17,140 bases of DNA from Actinomycetota bacterium (lineage in GTDB: Bacteria > Actinomycetota > Thermoleophilia > Solirubrobacterales > Thermoleophilaceae), in the NCBI GenBank assembly GCA_005885165.1, contig VAXR01000120.1:1-17140 (forward strand). The letters are read 5' to 3'. The notes below the pieces were generated by a model that was not told the DNA's origin, did not search any database, and worked only from the letters and a program-made list of their open reading frames with translations. Below are positions 1 through 7,435 of this stretch, piece after piece. The position numbers were made by a program, and so were the translations under genes. How positions within the stretch are numbered: position 1 is the first letter of the stretch; each line of letters opens with the position of its first letter.

Positions 1-492
1 CTTGAAGCCGCCGGTGAGGTCGTGGACGTCGATGCCGAGGATCGTCCGCGCGTACCACGACCCGCCGCGCGACAGCGTCCGCCGATGCCACGTCCAGCCC
101 GCAACGCCGCCGCCCCCCACGTAGCGCGAGCCGAGAACGAGGTCGGCGTCGCCGGCCGCCTCGATCAGGCGCGGGATGTCGGTGGGATCGTGGGAGAAGT
201 CGGCGTCCATCTCGAGCACGAGGTCCGCCCCGCCCTCGATCGCGCGCGTGAAACCGGCGATGTACGCGCGCCCGAGCCCCTCCTTCCCGGCGCGATGGAG
301 CACCTGCACGGCCTCGTGCTCGCCCGCCAACCGGTCGGCGATCTCCCCCGTCCCGTCGGGCGAGCTGTCGTCCACCACGAGCACCGTGTGATCGGCCGAA
401 ACCGACGCGAGCTGCGGCAGCACCGCGTCGACGATCGGCTCGAGGTTCGCGGCCTCGTTGTAGGTCGGGAGCACAAGCCAGGGGGCCGGCAT
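1..492 (-). CDS. Polyprenol-phosphate mannosyltransferase-like GT2 (C-terminus cut off by window edge)
   Basis: Family 2 glycosyltransferase of the dolichol/polyprenol monophosphomannose synthase (Ppm1/DPM1) type. It would move mannose from GDP-mannose to a polyprenol phosphate at the inner membrane face, to feed protein or envelope mannosylation. The ATG at 492 gives 164 codons before the window ends. Seen: an N-terminal LVLPTYNEAANL, the nucleotide-binding VVDDSSPDGTG at about 39-49, the metal-binding DAD at 96-98 in EMDADFSHDP, GSRYVGGGG at 121-129, and a final DLTGGFK, all typical of this family. The visible part is the catalytic domain; whether a C-terminal membrane domain follows cannot be seen. 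It diverges from polX with 35 bp between the starts. A GT2 enzyme using another polyprenol-linked sugar is the main alternative. Confidence 0.88.
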   Translation of the reverse strand, partial: MPAPWLVLPTYNEAANLEPIVDAVLPQLASVSADHTVLVVDDSSPDGTGEIADRLAGEHEAVQVLHRAGKEGLGRAYIAGFTRAIEGGADLVLEMDADFSHDPTDIPRLIEAAGDADLVLGSRYVGGGGVAGWTWHRRTLSRGGSWYARTILGIDVHDLTGGFK

Positions 493-500
493 GGGCCGCG

Positions 501-507
501 TACCCTA
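501..507. promoter_or_regulatory. Possible overlapping divergent -10 elements (mannosyltransferase / polX)
   Basis: Only 35 bp separate the two divergent starts. The heptamer TACCCTA reads TACCCT on the plus strand (501-506) and TAGGGT on the minus strand (507-502), each fitting TANNNT. On the minus strand this puts the transcription start a few bases before the ATG at 492, close to leaderless. No convincing -35 was found on either side, and TANNNT is common by chance, so this is weak. Confidence 0.22.
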
Positions 508-527
508 GACCGGGAGATGAAGATCGC

Positions 528-2267
528 ATGAGAAACGCGGAGATCGCCCTCCACTTCGACGAGCTCGCGGATCTCTACGAGCTTGACGGGGCGATCGTCC
601 ACCGCGTGCTCGCCTACCGCAACGCCGCCAAGTCGATCCGCGACTCGACCGCCTCCGTCGAGGAGCTGACGAACGAGGGCCGGGTCACCGAGCTGCCCGG
701 AATAGGAAAGACGATCGCGGAGAAGCTGGCGACCCTGTTCGAGACCGGGGAGATCGCGGCGGCCACGAAGCTCAAGGCCAAGTACCCGCCAGGCCTCGTG
801 GAGATCACCCGCCTGCCCGGCTTCGGCCCCAAGCGCGCCCGCAAGGTCTTCGACGAGCTGGGCATCGCCTCGCTCGACGCCCTCCGCGAGGCGGCCGAGA
901 ACGAGCGGCTGCGCGAGATCCCCGGCTTCGGGCCGAAGGCCGAGGAGGCCGTGCTCGTCGCACTCGACGCGGGCCTCGACGACCGCACCAAGCCCCGCCT
1001 GCTGCTCTCGCGGGCTCTCCAGATCGCGGAGGCCATCGCCGCCGCGCTGCGCGAGAACCCGGCGGCCGACTGCGTGGAGGTGGCGGGGAGCGCCCGCCGC
1101 CAAACCGAGACCTGCAAGGACCTCGATCTGGTGGCCACGGCCTCCGATGCCGACGCCCTGGCCGAGGCCTTCTGCAAGCTCCCGCTGATCGGCGAGGTCC
1201 AGCGCTCGGCCACCGCCGGGGTCCGGGCCGTGAGCCACAACGGCATGCCGATCGACCTCCGCATCGTCCCGCCCGAGAACTTCGGAAACCTCCTCCAGCA
1301 CTTCACCGGGTCGAAGCAGCACAACGAGGCCCTGCGCGCCGACGCCGTGCGCCGCGGGCTCCACGTGAGCGAGTACGGAATCACGGACGACTCGACCGGC
1401 ACGACCCACGCGTGCGCCACCGAGGAGGAGGTCTACGAGCTCCTCGGCATGGCCTACATCGAGCCCGAGCTGCGCGAGAACCGCGGCGAGCTCCAGGCCG
1501 CCCGCGAGGGACGGCTACCCGACCTGATCGCGGTCGAGGACGTGCGCGGGGAGCTCCACTGCCACACCGTCGCCTCGGACGGCCGCAACACGATCGGGGA
1601 GATGGCGCTGGCGGCCCGCGACCGCGGCTACGAGTACATCGCCTTCACCGACCACTCCGCCACGCACGGCTTCGGCAACGACGTCCAGCCCGACGAGCTG
1701 CGCCGCCAGATCGAGCGGGTCCGGGAGCTCGACGCCGAGATCGACGGCATCCGCCTGCTCGCGGGCTCCGAGGTCAACGTCATGCCCGACGGCTCGCTCG
1801 ACTACGACGACGACCTCCTCGCCGAGCTCGACTGGATCGTCGCCAGCATGCACTCGTCGTTCCGGATGGGGGAGAAGGAGATGACCGAGCGCGCGATCAC
1901 CGCGATGGGGCATCCGCTGGTCGACGCGCTCGGCCACCCCACCGGCCGCCTCCTCGACCGGCGCGAGCCGTACGCGATCGACGTCGAGGCGATCGCCGAG
2001 GCCGCCGCCCGCACCGGCACGTTCCTCGAGATCAACGGCAACCCGGACCGCCGCGACCTCTCGGAGATCAACGCGCGGATCGCCGTCGAGGCGGGCGCGC
2101 GAATCGTGATCGACTCCGATGCCCACGGCACGGAGACGCTCGCGAACATCCGCTACGGCATCGCCACCGCCCGCCGCGCCTGGCTCACCGCGGACAACGT
2201 CGCAAACACCCGCCCCTGGCCCGAGCTCGACGCGCTTCGGAAGCGCGGGGCGGGCGCTAAGGCCTAA
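528..2267 (+). CDS. polX: Bacterial DNA polymerase X with PHP exonuclease domain
   Basis: Family X DNA polymerase with a 3'-5' exonuclease, for gap filling in base-excision and end-joining repair in the cytoplasm. Length is 579 aa, usual for bacterial PolX. Domain order: an N-terminal helical 8-kDa-like region with helix-hairpin-helix motifs (LPGIG 56-60, LPGFG 96-100, IPGFG 131-135); the nucleotidyltransferase palm with GSARR 187-191, catalytic D198 and D200 in KDLDLV and a third Asp at D243 in PIDLRIV; then a PHP domain from about 340. PHP metal ligands look complete: H344 and H346 (ELHCH), D351, H376 (FTDHS), E414 (GSEVN), H442 (MHSS), D531 and H533 (SDAHG). Polymerase and nuclease should therefore both be active. 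The ATG at 528 is preceded by GGGAG at 512-516. Its stop overlaps the convergent membrane gene by 4 bp. Confidence 0.96.
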   Translation: MRNAEIALHFDELADLYELDGAIVHRVLAYRNAAKSIRDSTASVEELTNEGRVTELPGIGKTIAEKLATLFETGEIAAATKLKAKYPPGLVEITRLPGFGPKRARKVFDELGIASLDALREAAENERLREIPGFGPKAEEAVLVALDAGLDDRTKPRLLLSRALQIAEAIAAALRENPAADCVEVAGSARRQTETCKDLDLVATASDADALAEAFCKLPLIGEVQRSATAGVRAVSHNGMPIDLRIVPPENFGNLLQHFTGSKQHNEALRADAVRRGLHVSEYGITDDSTGTTHACATEEEVYELLGMAYIEPELRENRGELQAAREGRLPDLIAVEDVRGELHCHTVASDGRNTIGEMALAARDRGYEYIAFTDHSATHGFGNDVQPDELRRQIERVRELDAEIDGIRLLAGSEVNVMPDGSLDYDDDLLAELDWIVASMHSSFRMGEKEMTERAITAMGHPLVDALGHPTGRLLDRREPYAIDVEAIAEAAARTGTFLEINGNPDRRDLSEINARIAVEAGARIVIDSDAHGTETLANIRYGIATARRAWLTADNVANTRPWPELDALRKRGAGAKA

Positions 2268-2803
2268 GGCGTAGCCCCCGCGCGCACGTCGGTCGGCGAG
2301 GGCTCGTTCTTGCGGAAGCCCGGCGTCCGGAGCAGCTGGGTCGGCTTGAACGGCGAGTTGTGCTCGACGTAGAAGCGAACCCCGTCGCGCTCCTCGATCG
2401 CGGCCACCGCGCTCGAGTGGTGGCGCCACCCAAGGGCGAAGATCAGCGCGTAGCCGGCGCCGATCGTCGGCACCTGCGGGACCAGGAACGCGACCGCGCC
2501 CGCGACGACCGTGAAGAGCAAGAGCCACCAGAGCCGGTTGAAGAGGATGGTGCCGGGCTGGATCTCGGGCAGGAGGGGAGTCGTCCGGGCCGAGGCGAGC
2601 AGCTTGGCGATGGCATCGCCGGCGGCCCCACGCCGCCCGATCCAGAGACCGGCGACGGCCGCCGCGGCCCACCAGCCCACCGCCACGTACAGCAGCGTGT
2701 TGTCGCCCTTGTCGTGGGCGCCAGCGATGGAGACCACGGCGAGCGCGGTTGCCGAGGCCGCGAACAGCAGGACAGCGATCCGGAGGAAGTCGGGATACCG
2801 CAC
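2264..2803 (-). CDS. Small four-helix membrane protein of unknown function
   Basis: 179 aa, family not recognised. Hydrophobic segments at about 8-28, 37-56, 90-109 and 112-126 suggest four transmembrane helices. The loop between helices 2 and 3 and the polar tail from about 127 (containing ERDGVRFYVEHNSPFKPTQ) would lie on the same side. There is no catalytic motif, and the N-terminus behaves as a first membrane helix rather than a cleaved signal. It starts 12 bp after the stop of the OtsB-like gene on the same strand and is likely co-transcribed with it, which does not by itself imply a role in sugar metabolism. Its stop overlaps the polX stop by 4 bp on the opposite strand, leaving no room for an intergenic terminator. 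Confidence 0.8.
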   Translation of the reverse strand: MRYPDFLRIAVLLFAASATALAVVSIAGAHDKGDNTLLYVAVGWWAAAAVAGLWIGRRGAAGDAIAKLLASARTTPLLPEIQPGTILFNRLWWLLLFTVVAGAVAFLVPQVPTIGAGYALIFALGWRHHSSAVAAIEERDGVRFYVEHNSPFKPTQLLRTPGFRKNEPSPTDVRAGATP

Positions 2804-2815
2804 CGGCCGCGGAGG

Positions 2816-3628
2816 CTACGCCCCGGCCAGGGCGCTCAGCACCTCGAGGAACCCGCTCGTCCCCTCGACCACGACATCGGCGCGGCGGACGATGTCGGCG
2901 GGCCCCTCCGTGGACGCGACGCCAACCTTCACGCCCGCCTCCAGCCTTCCGCGCTCCACCATCGCGTCGAGCGCGTCGAAGGCGTCGAGGTCGGTCGCGT
3001 CGTCGCCGCCGAAGAGCGCCCTGCGGATCGTGAGCCGGCCCTCGAGCAGCCCGGTCACCGCGTCGGCCTTGCTGATCGGAACCGGCGGGCGGATCTCCAG
3101 GACCTTGCGGCCCCAGTGCACGGCGAGGCCGGCGTCCTCGGCCTGGGGGGCGAGCTCCTCGAGCGCCACGCGAGCGATGTCCTCGTCCGGCGCCCCGCGC
3201 CAGTGGAGCGCCGCGATCGGGCCCTTGTCCTCGAGCCGGACCCCGATCCCGCGCAGCCGTTGCCAGGCCGCCGAGGCGAACTCCCTGACCGGCTCGGCGT
3301 AGCTCTCGAGCGCGTGGGCGACCATCGGCTCGGTGCCGCTCGGCTGGAGCAGCTCGGCGCCGTGTGCCCCCGCGTATGCGATCGCGCCGACCCCCACGAT
3401 CCGGCGCGCGTCGAGCGCGGAGCGGCCGGAGATGCAGGCCACGAGGCCGTATCGCCGCGCCAGCGCCGCCAGCGTCCGCGACGCGGCGGGTGGCACCCGC
3501 GCCGCGTCCGCCCGCTCGACGATCGGGGCCAGGGTGCCGTCGATGTCGCAGAGGATCGCGGCCTGTTCGGGCGCATCGGTTAGCGCCCGCAGCGATTCGG
3601 CGAGCCCCTCTGCGGTCGGCGCTGCCAC
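2816..3628 (-). CDS. otsB: Trehalose-6-phosphate phosphatase family HAD hydrolase
   Basis: HAD-superfamily sugar phosphatase of the OtsB type, which removes phosphate from trehalose 6-phosphate to give trehalose. 270 aa from the GTG at 3628, normal for OtsB. Motifs in order: I, CDIDGTLAP with nucleophile D28 and acid/base D30; II, SGRS at 67-70; the cap domain through about 90-180, with GAHGAEL at 87-93; III, K187 in ISKADAV; IV, GGDDATDLDAF at 207-217. The reading frame stays open far upstream, but that part overlaps the divergent TSUP gene and reads as low-complexity antisense. The GTG at 3628 starts the recognisable protein and sits 8 bases after a -10-like CATACT, suggesting a leaderless message. 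No otsA is visible. Because gpgS lies about 1.2 kb away, glucosyl-3-phosphoglycerate is a possible alternative substrate (inference). Confidence 0.88.
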   Translation of the reverse strand: MAAPTAEGLAESLRALTDAPEQAAILCDIDGTLAPIVERADAARVPPAASRTLAALARRYGLVACISGRSALDARRIVGVGAIAYAGAHGAELLQPSGTEPMVAHALESYAEPVREFASAAWQRLRGIGVRLEDKGPIAALHWRGAPDEDIARVALEELAPQAEDAGLAVHWGRKVLEIRPPVPISKADAVTGLLEGRLTIRRALFGGDDATDLDAFDALDAMVERGRLEAGVKVGVASTEGPADIVRRADVVVEGTSGFLEVLSALAGA

Positions 3629-3634
3629 GCGCCG

Positions 3635-3642
3635 TAGTATGC
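3635..3642. promoter_or_regulatory. Candidate bidirectional promoter core (overlapping -10s), otsB / TSUP
   Basis: Between the GTG at 3628 and the ATG at 3651, the plus strand reads TAGTAT (3635-3640) and the minus strand CATACT (3642-3637). Both are good -10 matches sharing four base pairs. Starts 6-10 nt downstream of each would fall at or next to the start codons, so both genes could be leaderless. If the plus -10 is real, the in-frame ATG at 3639 lies inside it and cannot be the translation start. No strong -35 is visible on either side. Confidence 0.45.
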
Positions 3643-3650
3643 CCGCGCGT

Positions 3651-4007
3651 ATGTCCTCGAGGGTGCTCCGTCTGGCGCTCGTCGGGTGCCTGGCGGGGGC
3701 CTTCAGCGGCCTCTTCGGGGTAGGCGGCGGATCGGTGATCGTCCCGCTGCTCGTGCTCTGGCTCGGCTTCGGCGAGCGCGAGGCGACCGGCACCTCGCTC
3801 GCGGCCATCGTGATCATCGCCACGCTCGCCGCGGGCGTCCAGGGACTGCACGGCCACCTCCACGTGCTCAAGGCAGTGATCGTCGGCGTGCCCGCGCTGG
3901 CGGGCGTGGTGGCGGGGGCGGCCCTGCAGCAGCGCATCTCGGAGCGGCTGGTCGCCGGCACGTTCGCGGTGCTCCTGATCGTCTCCGCCGCGGTGCTGAT
4001 CTTCTGA
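3651..4007 (+). CDS. Half-size TSUP (TauE/SafE, DUF81) permease, first half
   Basis: 118 aa from the ATG at 3651, all membrane-like. It carries the N-terminal TSUP signature: a first helix ending in GLFGVGGGSVIVP (about residues 20-32), then GTSLAAIVIIATLAAG (47-62) and further helices to the end. TSUP proteins are usually about 250 aa with two homologous four-helix halves and transport sulfite, sulfoacetate or other small organosulfur anions. This gene supplies one half only. Its stop TGA and the next gene's ATG share a base (TGATG at 4005-4009), so the two halves should be made together by translational coupling and probably assemble as a heterodimer. The substrate cannot be told. An in-frame ATG at 3639 is an alternative start. 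Confidence 0.85.
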   Translation: MSSRVLRLALVGCLAGAFSGLFGVGGGSVIVPLLVLWLGFGEREATGTSLAAIVIIATLAAGVQGLHGHLHVLKAVIVGVPALAGVVAGAALQQRISERLVAGTFAVLLIVSAAVLIF

Positions 4008-4390
4008 TGGACGCCGGCAGCGTCCTGGCGGCGGTCGCGATGGGGTTCCTGGGAGGAGTCAGTGGAGGGCTGCTGGGCGTCGGCGGAGGCATCCTGTTCG
4101 TGCCGGCGCTCGTGTTCTTCCTCGATCTCTCCCAGGTCTCCGGCGAGTCGACCTCGCTCCTGGCGATCGTGCCCGTCGCCTTGCTCGGCGCCTGGCGCCA
4201 GCGGGGCTATGGAAACGTCCGCCTCCGCGACGGCATGTGGATCGGCGTGCTCTCGCTGCCAGGCGTGGCGCTCGGGACCGCGCTGGCCAACGCGCTCTCG
4301 GAGCGCACGCTGAAGCTCTTCTTTGCCGCACTGCTGATCGTGCTTGCGATCGGCCTCGCGCGCCGGGCCCTCCGGCGCGTAGATGACTAA
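4007..4390 (+). CDS. Half-size TSUP (TauE/SafE, DUF81) permease, second half
   Basis: 127 aa membrane protein, homologous in layout to the gene before it: GLLGVGGGILFVPALVF at about 22-38, then STSLLAIVPVALLGAWR (48-64), GYGNVRLRDG, and two C-terminal hydrophobic helices ending LARRALRRVDD. The GNV and GVALGTALAN elements are typical of the TSUP half-repeat. It begins at the A of the preceding stop codon (TGATG), so it relies on the upstream gene for translation. The basic tail after the last helix would sit inside the cell. Together the pair has about the length of one normal TSUP protein; either a fission of a full-length gene or a retained ancestral half-size pair would explain it. The -35 of the next gene's promoter overlaps the end of this reading frame. 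Confidence 0.85.
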   Translation: MDAGSVLAAVAMGFLGGVSGGLLGVGGGILFVPALVFFLDLSQVSGESTSLLAIVPVALLGAWRQRGYGNVRLRDGMWIGVLSLPGVALGTALANALSERTLKLFFAALLIVLAIGLARRALRRVDD

Positions 4391-4411
4391 CCGGGCACGG
4401 TCCGCTATAAG
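4383..4411 (+). promoter_or_regulatory. Sigma-70-type promoter for the Usp-like/gpgS pair
   Basis: ATGACT (4383-4388; four of six match TTGACA) is followed by a 17-bp spacer and TATAAG (4406-4411; five of six match TATAAT). The expected transcription start is about 4418, three bases before the ATG at 4421, so the message should be leaderless or nearly so. This fits the absence of a ribosome-binding site. The -35 overlaps the stop codon of the TSUP gene. Confidence 0.6.
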
Positions 4412-4420
4412 CCCGCGCAC

Positions 4421-4831
4421 ATGGGGAAGAAGATCCTGGCGATCGTGTCCGAGCCGGTGTCGGCGGACGCCCTGCGGAGCGCCGCGGGCGATGACGCGTC
4501 CGACGCGGAGGTGCTGGTGGTCGCGCCGGCCCTCAACACGCGCAGCCGCTTCTTCCTGTCCGACCCCGATCCGGCGATCGAGCGCGCCGAGGAGGTCGAG
4601 GAGGAGACCGTGGAGCGCCTTGACGAGAGCGGGATCGACGCCGCCGGCGACACCGGCGAGTCCGATCCCTTGCTCGCGATCCAGGACTCACTGCAGACGT
4701 TCCCGGCCGACGAGATCGTGCTGTTCATCCGCCCGGGCGGCGAGCAGAACTGGCTCGAGGAGGGCGTCGTCCATGAGGCCCAGGAGCGGTTCGACCCGCC
4801 GGTCAGACATTTCCTCGTAGAGCCCGGATAG
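4421..4831 (+). CDS. Small Usp-like (universal stress protein fold) hypothetical protein
   Basis: 136 aa, soluble, acidic. It reads as an alternating alpha/beta domain: first strand KKILAIVSEP, second strand AEVLVVAPAL (about 28-37), an acidic helix around AEEVEEETVERLDESG, then DEIVLFIRP near 98-106 and a C-terminal VRHFLVEPG. This resembles the universal stress protein/HUP layout. The usual ATP-binding signature G-x2-G-x9-G-S/T is not evident, so any Usp activity is an inference. It overlaps gpgS by one base (TAGTG at 4829-4833) and is therefore tightly co-translated with it. A regulatory or partner role for GpgS is possible on context alone. Confidence 0.8.
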   Translation: MGKKILAIVSEPVSADALRSAAGDDASDAEVLVVAPALNTRSRFFLSDPDPAIERAEEVEEETVERLDESGIDAAGDTGESDPLLAIQDSLQTFPADEIVLFIRPGGEQNWLEEGVVHEAQERFDPPVRHFLVEPG

Positions 4832-5736
4832 TGAGGACCTTCCACCACGCCGAGTTCGGGGTCGAGCGGCTTGCGAGGGAACGCGAGCTGACCGTGTCCG
4901 CCTGCCTCCCCACCCGGGAGGAGGCCGCGACGATCGGCGGGATCGTGGACGCGCTCGTCGAGCTGCGCGACCGCGGGGTAATCGACCAGGTGGTGGTGAT
5001 CGACGCTGCCTCCGCGGATGGGACGGCGGCGATCGCGGCCGAGCACGGCGCCGAGGTCTTCGACGAGAACACGCTGCTCCCGGGCATCGGCCGCGTGCTC
5101 GGAAAGGGCGACGCGATGTGGCGGGCGCTGACGGTCCTGCACGGCGACGTGGTCTGCTACCTCGACGCCGACTCGGAGGACTTCGGCCCGCACTTCGCCA
5201 GCGGCGTGCTCGGTCCGATCCTCTGCGAGCCGGGCGTGGAGTACGTGAAGGGCTTCTACCGGCGGCCGTTCAAGAGCGGCGGCGTGGCGGTACCCGACGG
5301 CGGCGGCCGTGTCACCGAGCTCACCGCGCGGCCGCTGTTGAACCTCTTCTATCCCGAGCTGGCGCAGCTCCGTCAGCCGCTGGCCGGGGAGATCGCGGCG
5401 CGGCGGACGCTCCTCGAGCGGCTCCCGTTCGCGAGCGGCTACGGGGTGGAGATCGCGCAGCTGATCGACGCGTACAGGGCGGTCGGAGTGCATGCGCTGG
5501 CGCAGGTCGACCTCGACGTGCGCCAGAACCGCCACCAGTCGCTGGCCGCGCTCGGCCCGATGGCATACGCCGTGCTTCGAGCCGTTGTGGAGCGCCTCGT
5601 GCGCGAGGGGCGGTTCGACCCGTCTGCGCTCAGCGGCGACGAGCGCTTCCTGGTGCCGCTTGGGGGCGGGGTCGAGGAGCGGATCGTCGAGGCGGTCGAG
5701 CGGCCGCCGCTCCAATCGCTGCGCGCGGCGGTGTAG
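4831..5736 (+). CDS. gpgS: Glucosyl-3-phosphoglycerate synthase
   Basis: GT81-family retaining glycosyltransferase that joins glucose from an NDP-glucose to 3-phosphoglycerate, giving glucosyl-3-phosphoglycerate. That product is the precursor of glucosylglycerate and, in mycobacteria, of methylglucose lipopolysaccharide. 301 aa from a GTG that overlaps the previous stop. Seen: SACLPTREEAATIG at 23-36, GKGDAMWRAL at 91-100, the metal-binding DAD at 112-114 in LDADSEDFGPHF, YVKGFYRRP at 138-146, the acceptor-binding loop GGGRVTELTARPLLNLF at 157-173, PFASGYGVEIAQLID at 199-213, and RQNRHQ at 231-236 with the conserved His (H235). These are diagnostic of GpgS. Its stop codon touches the convergent membrane gene's stop directly (TAGCTA). 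No gpgP of the mycobacterial histidine-phosphatase type is visible nearby. Confidence 0.95.
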   Translation: MRTFHHAEFGVERLARERELTVSACLPTREEAATIGGIVDALVELRDRGVIDQVVVIDAASADGTAAIAAEHGAEVFDENTLLPGIGRVLGKGDAMWRALTVLHGDVVCYLDADSEDFGPHFASGVLGPILCEPGVEYVKGFYRRPFKSGGVAVPDGGGRVTELTARPLLNLFYPELAQLRQPLAGEIAARRTLLERLPFASGYGVEIAQLIDAYRAVGVHALAQVDLDVRQNRHQSLAALGPMAYAVLRAVVERLVREGRFDPSALSGDERFLVPLGGGVEERIVEAVERPPLQSLRAAV

Positions 5737-7426
5737 CTAGGCGCGGACACCCACCGTCGTCGTCGCCGGCATCGGGTCGGAGGTCGCCGCAGGCAGACCG
5801 GAGCCTCGGAATTGGATGAGGGCATCCATGACCGGCTTGAGGAAAGCCTGGCCAGCCGTTCCCACAAAGATCACCGTCACGTAATCGACCCACGTGCCGA
5901 AGGTCTGCCGCCGCAAGGATCACGACCATGGCGTCCCCAACGAACCGCTTCGTTTGCCCCAGCTCGACAGCGGTCGCCGGGGAAACCTCCAGCGGCGCGG
6001 CGTTCTCCGTCCACGCGGTTGTTCCGGTGGTGTATTCCGGCGCCACCTCGGCGAGCACCTTGAGGCTCTCCCGGGCCGTCTCGGGCAGGGGAACCTGCTC
6101 ACCATCGATCCAGGTCTCGAGGTGTGCCCCGCCTTCCGCGTCGTCGCCGGATCCCGGCACGACCCAGACGCGATGTTGTCCTCCGAGTGACCCGAGTCGA
6201 CTGTACGTCCCTTCCAGGTGTGCCTCGGTGCCGAGGCGATCGAGAGCATGCGCATCGCCCGCATCGAGCAGCTCGTTTTTCGCCTGCTGAACCAGCCCGT
6301 TCGCCTCGCGGAGTTGCGCCCATTCCTCGGGAGAGAGGTTCTTCTTGGTCGGGACTCCAACCGATTCGAAGACGGAACACCACACCTCGTAGCGCCTGAC
6401 GGCGCGCGCCATTTCCCTCCATCGCTTGATCAAGTCGACGTAGTCCTTCGCCGTGGCGGCTCGGGTTGTGGCCTCGCCGACCGCCAGCCGGCCCCTGCGT
6501 AGGAATGCGCTCGCTGCCAACGCGATCGCCGGCGGCCTGTCCACGGGAAAGTCTTCCCCGATGAAGTCAGCCAGGCGCGCGCGCGCTGTCACGAGATCGT
6601 CGAGCGACTTACCGAGGCCGTCCGCCGCACCGAGGCATCCGGCGTCGCGCTCGACAATCTCGATCGAGGTCAGGATCTTCATGTATCCGCTTGATGTGGT
6701 GTCGAAGTACCACGTGCTCTTCGCGTAGCTGCGGATCGCGTCATCCACGACACCCGCGTATCGCTCGACATCCTCGCGGGAGGGCCTCTTGATCTGCTCC
6801 CAGTGCGCGAAGTGCTGGCGGAAGCTCCGCTCCGCCTTCTCGTAGGCGGGCTCGAAGGCGCGGTGCCGATCGTGGAGCTTGCCCTCAATCCGCCAGCGTC
6901 GGATGTAGATCTGCGGAAGCGCGCTAATGGCGGCGCCGAGGAGCACGGCTAGGAGCGGCCATATCCACCAGTCTGTGACCTTCAGCTCGATCCTGGTCGC
7001 CTGCTTGAGGTCGCCAGATCTCGACGGGCTCAGGGTGCCCTTGTAATCGCCTGGATGACCGACGCCCGCCAGCCGCACGGGGAGCAGCCATACCCCAGGT
7101 GTAGTCGTCTCGGGCTTCCCGGATACATAGACCCGAGCCACGTCGCTGCCCTTGAAGAGGTTGCCGACAAACGCGCCGTTGGGCGCGAGATCAAGGCGCT
7201 TCCCGGCAGGTGGCGCCTTGAGAACGAGGCGGCCCGAGTCATCGATGGTCACATCGCTGCCGAACGGGGTCCGACGCGTGGCGGTCAGCTGGGCGGTTGC
7301 GACGGCACCCTGGAGGGATACGACTGGCTCCGCAACGCCGACGGCCTGCGCGCGCGCCGTGGTCACCATGAGCGTGACCGTGCTGGTTACCAGCACGGCA
7401 GACCAGCTACGAGAAAGTCCCCCCAC
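5737..7426 (-). CDS. Secreted-N-terminus membrane protein of unknown family, interrupted by a frameshift near the end
   Basis: Not recognised. From the GTG at 7426: a signal peptide (1 to about 27, ending ARAQA), an outside domain to about 150 that looks beta-rich, a transmembrane helix at about 153-175 (WWIWPLLAVLLGAAISALP), and then a large helical, charged cytosolic region (about 176-490). As read, the frame after residue 507 turns into Arg/Pro/Gly-rich antisense and runs 107 bp into gpgS, to 5630. Skipping one base near 5905 restores a sensible 55-residue end, TFGTWVDYVTVIFVG onward with a second hydrophobic segment, and stops at 5737, directly against the gpgS stop. The coordinates given assume that correction (about 562 aa). 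It starts 9 bp after the papain-like peptidase gene and probably shares its transcript. Confidence 0.8.
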
Positions 7427-7435
7427 CCGGGCCTG

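Noticed and set aside
165..1409. Long minus-strand open frame (414 codons) across polX
   Set aside because: Gly/Arg/Val-rich antisense shadow. Its last part covers the mannosyltransferase in a shifted frame; the true frames have conserved motifs.
3629..4420. Upstream extension of the otsB-like frame across the TSUP genes
   Set aside because: The extension is antisense to two membrane proteins, low in complexity and without HAD features; a normal OtsB length begins at 3628.
5630..5736. End of the uncorrected membrane-protein frame inside gpgS
   Set aside because: Arg/Pro/Ala-rich antisense of a conserved enzyme; the shifted frame stops at 5737 and reads as a sensible C-terminus.
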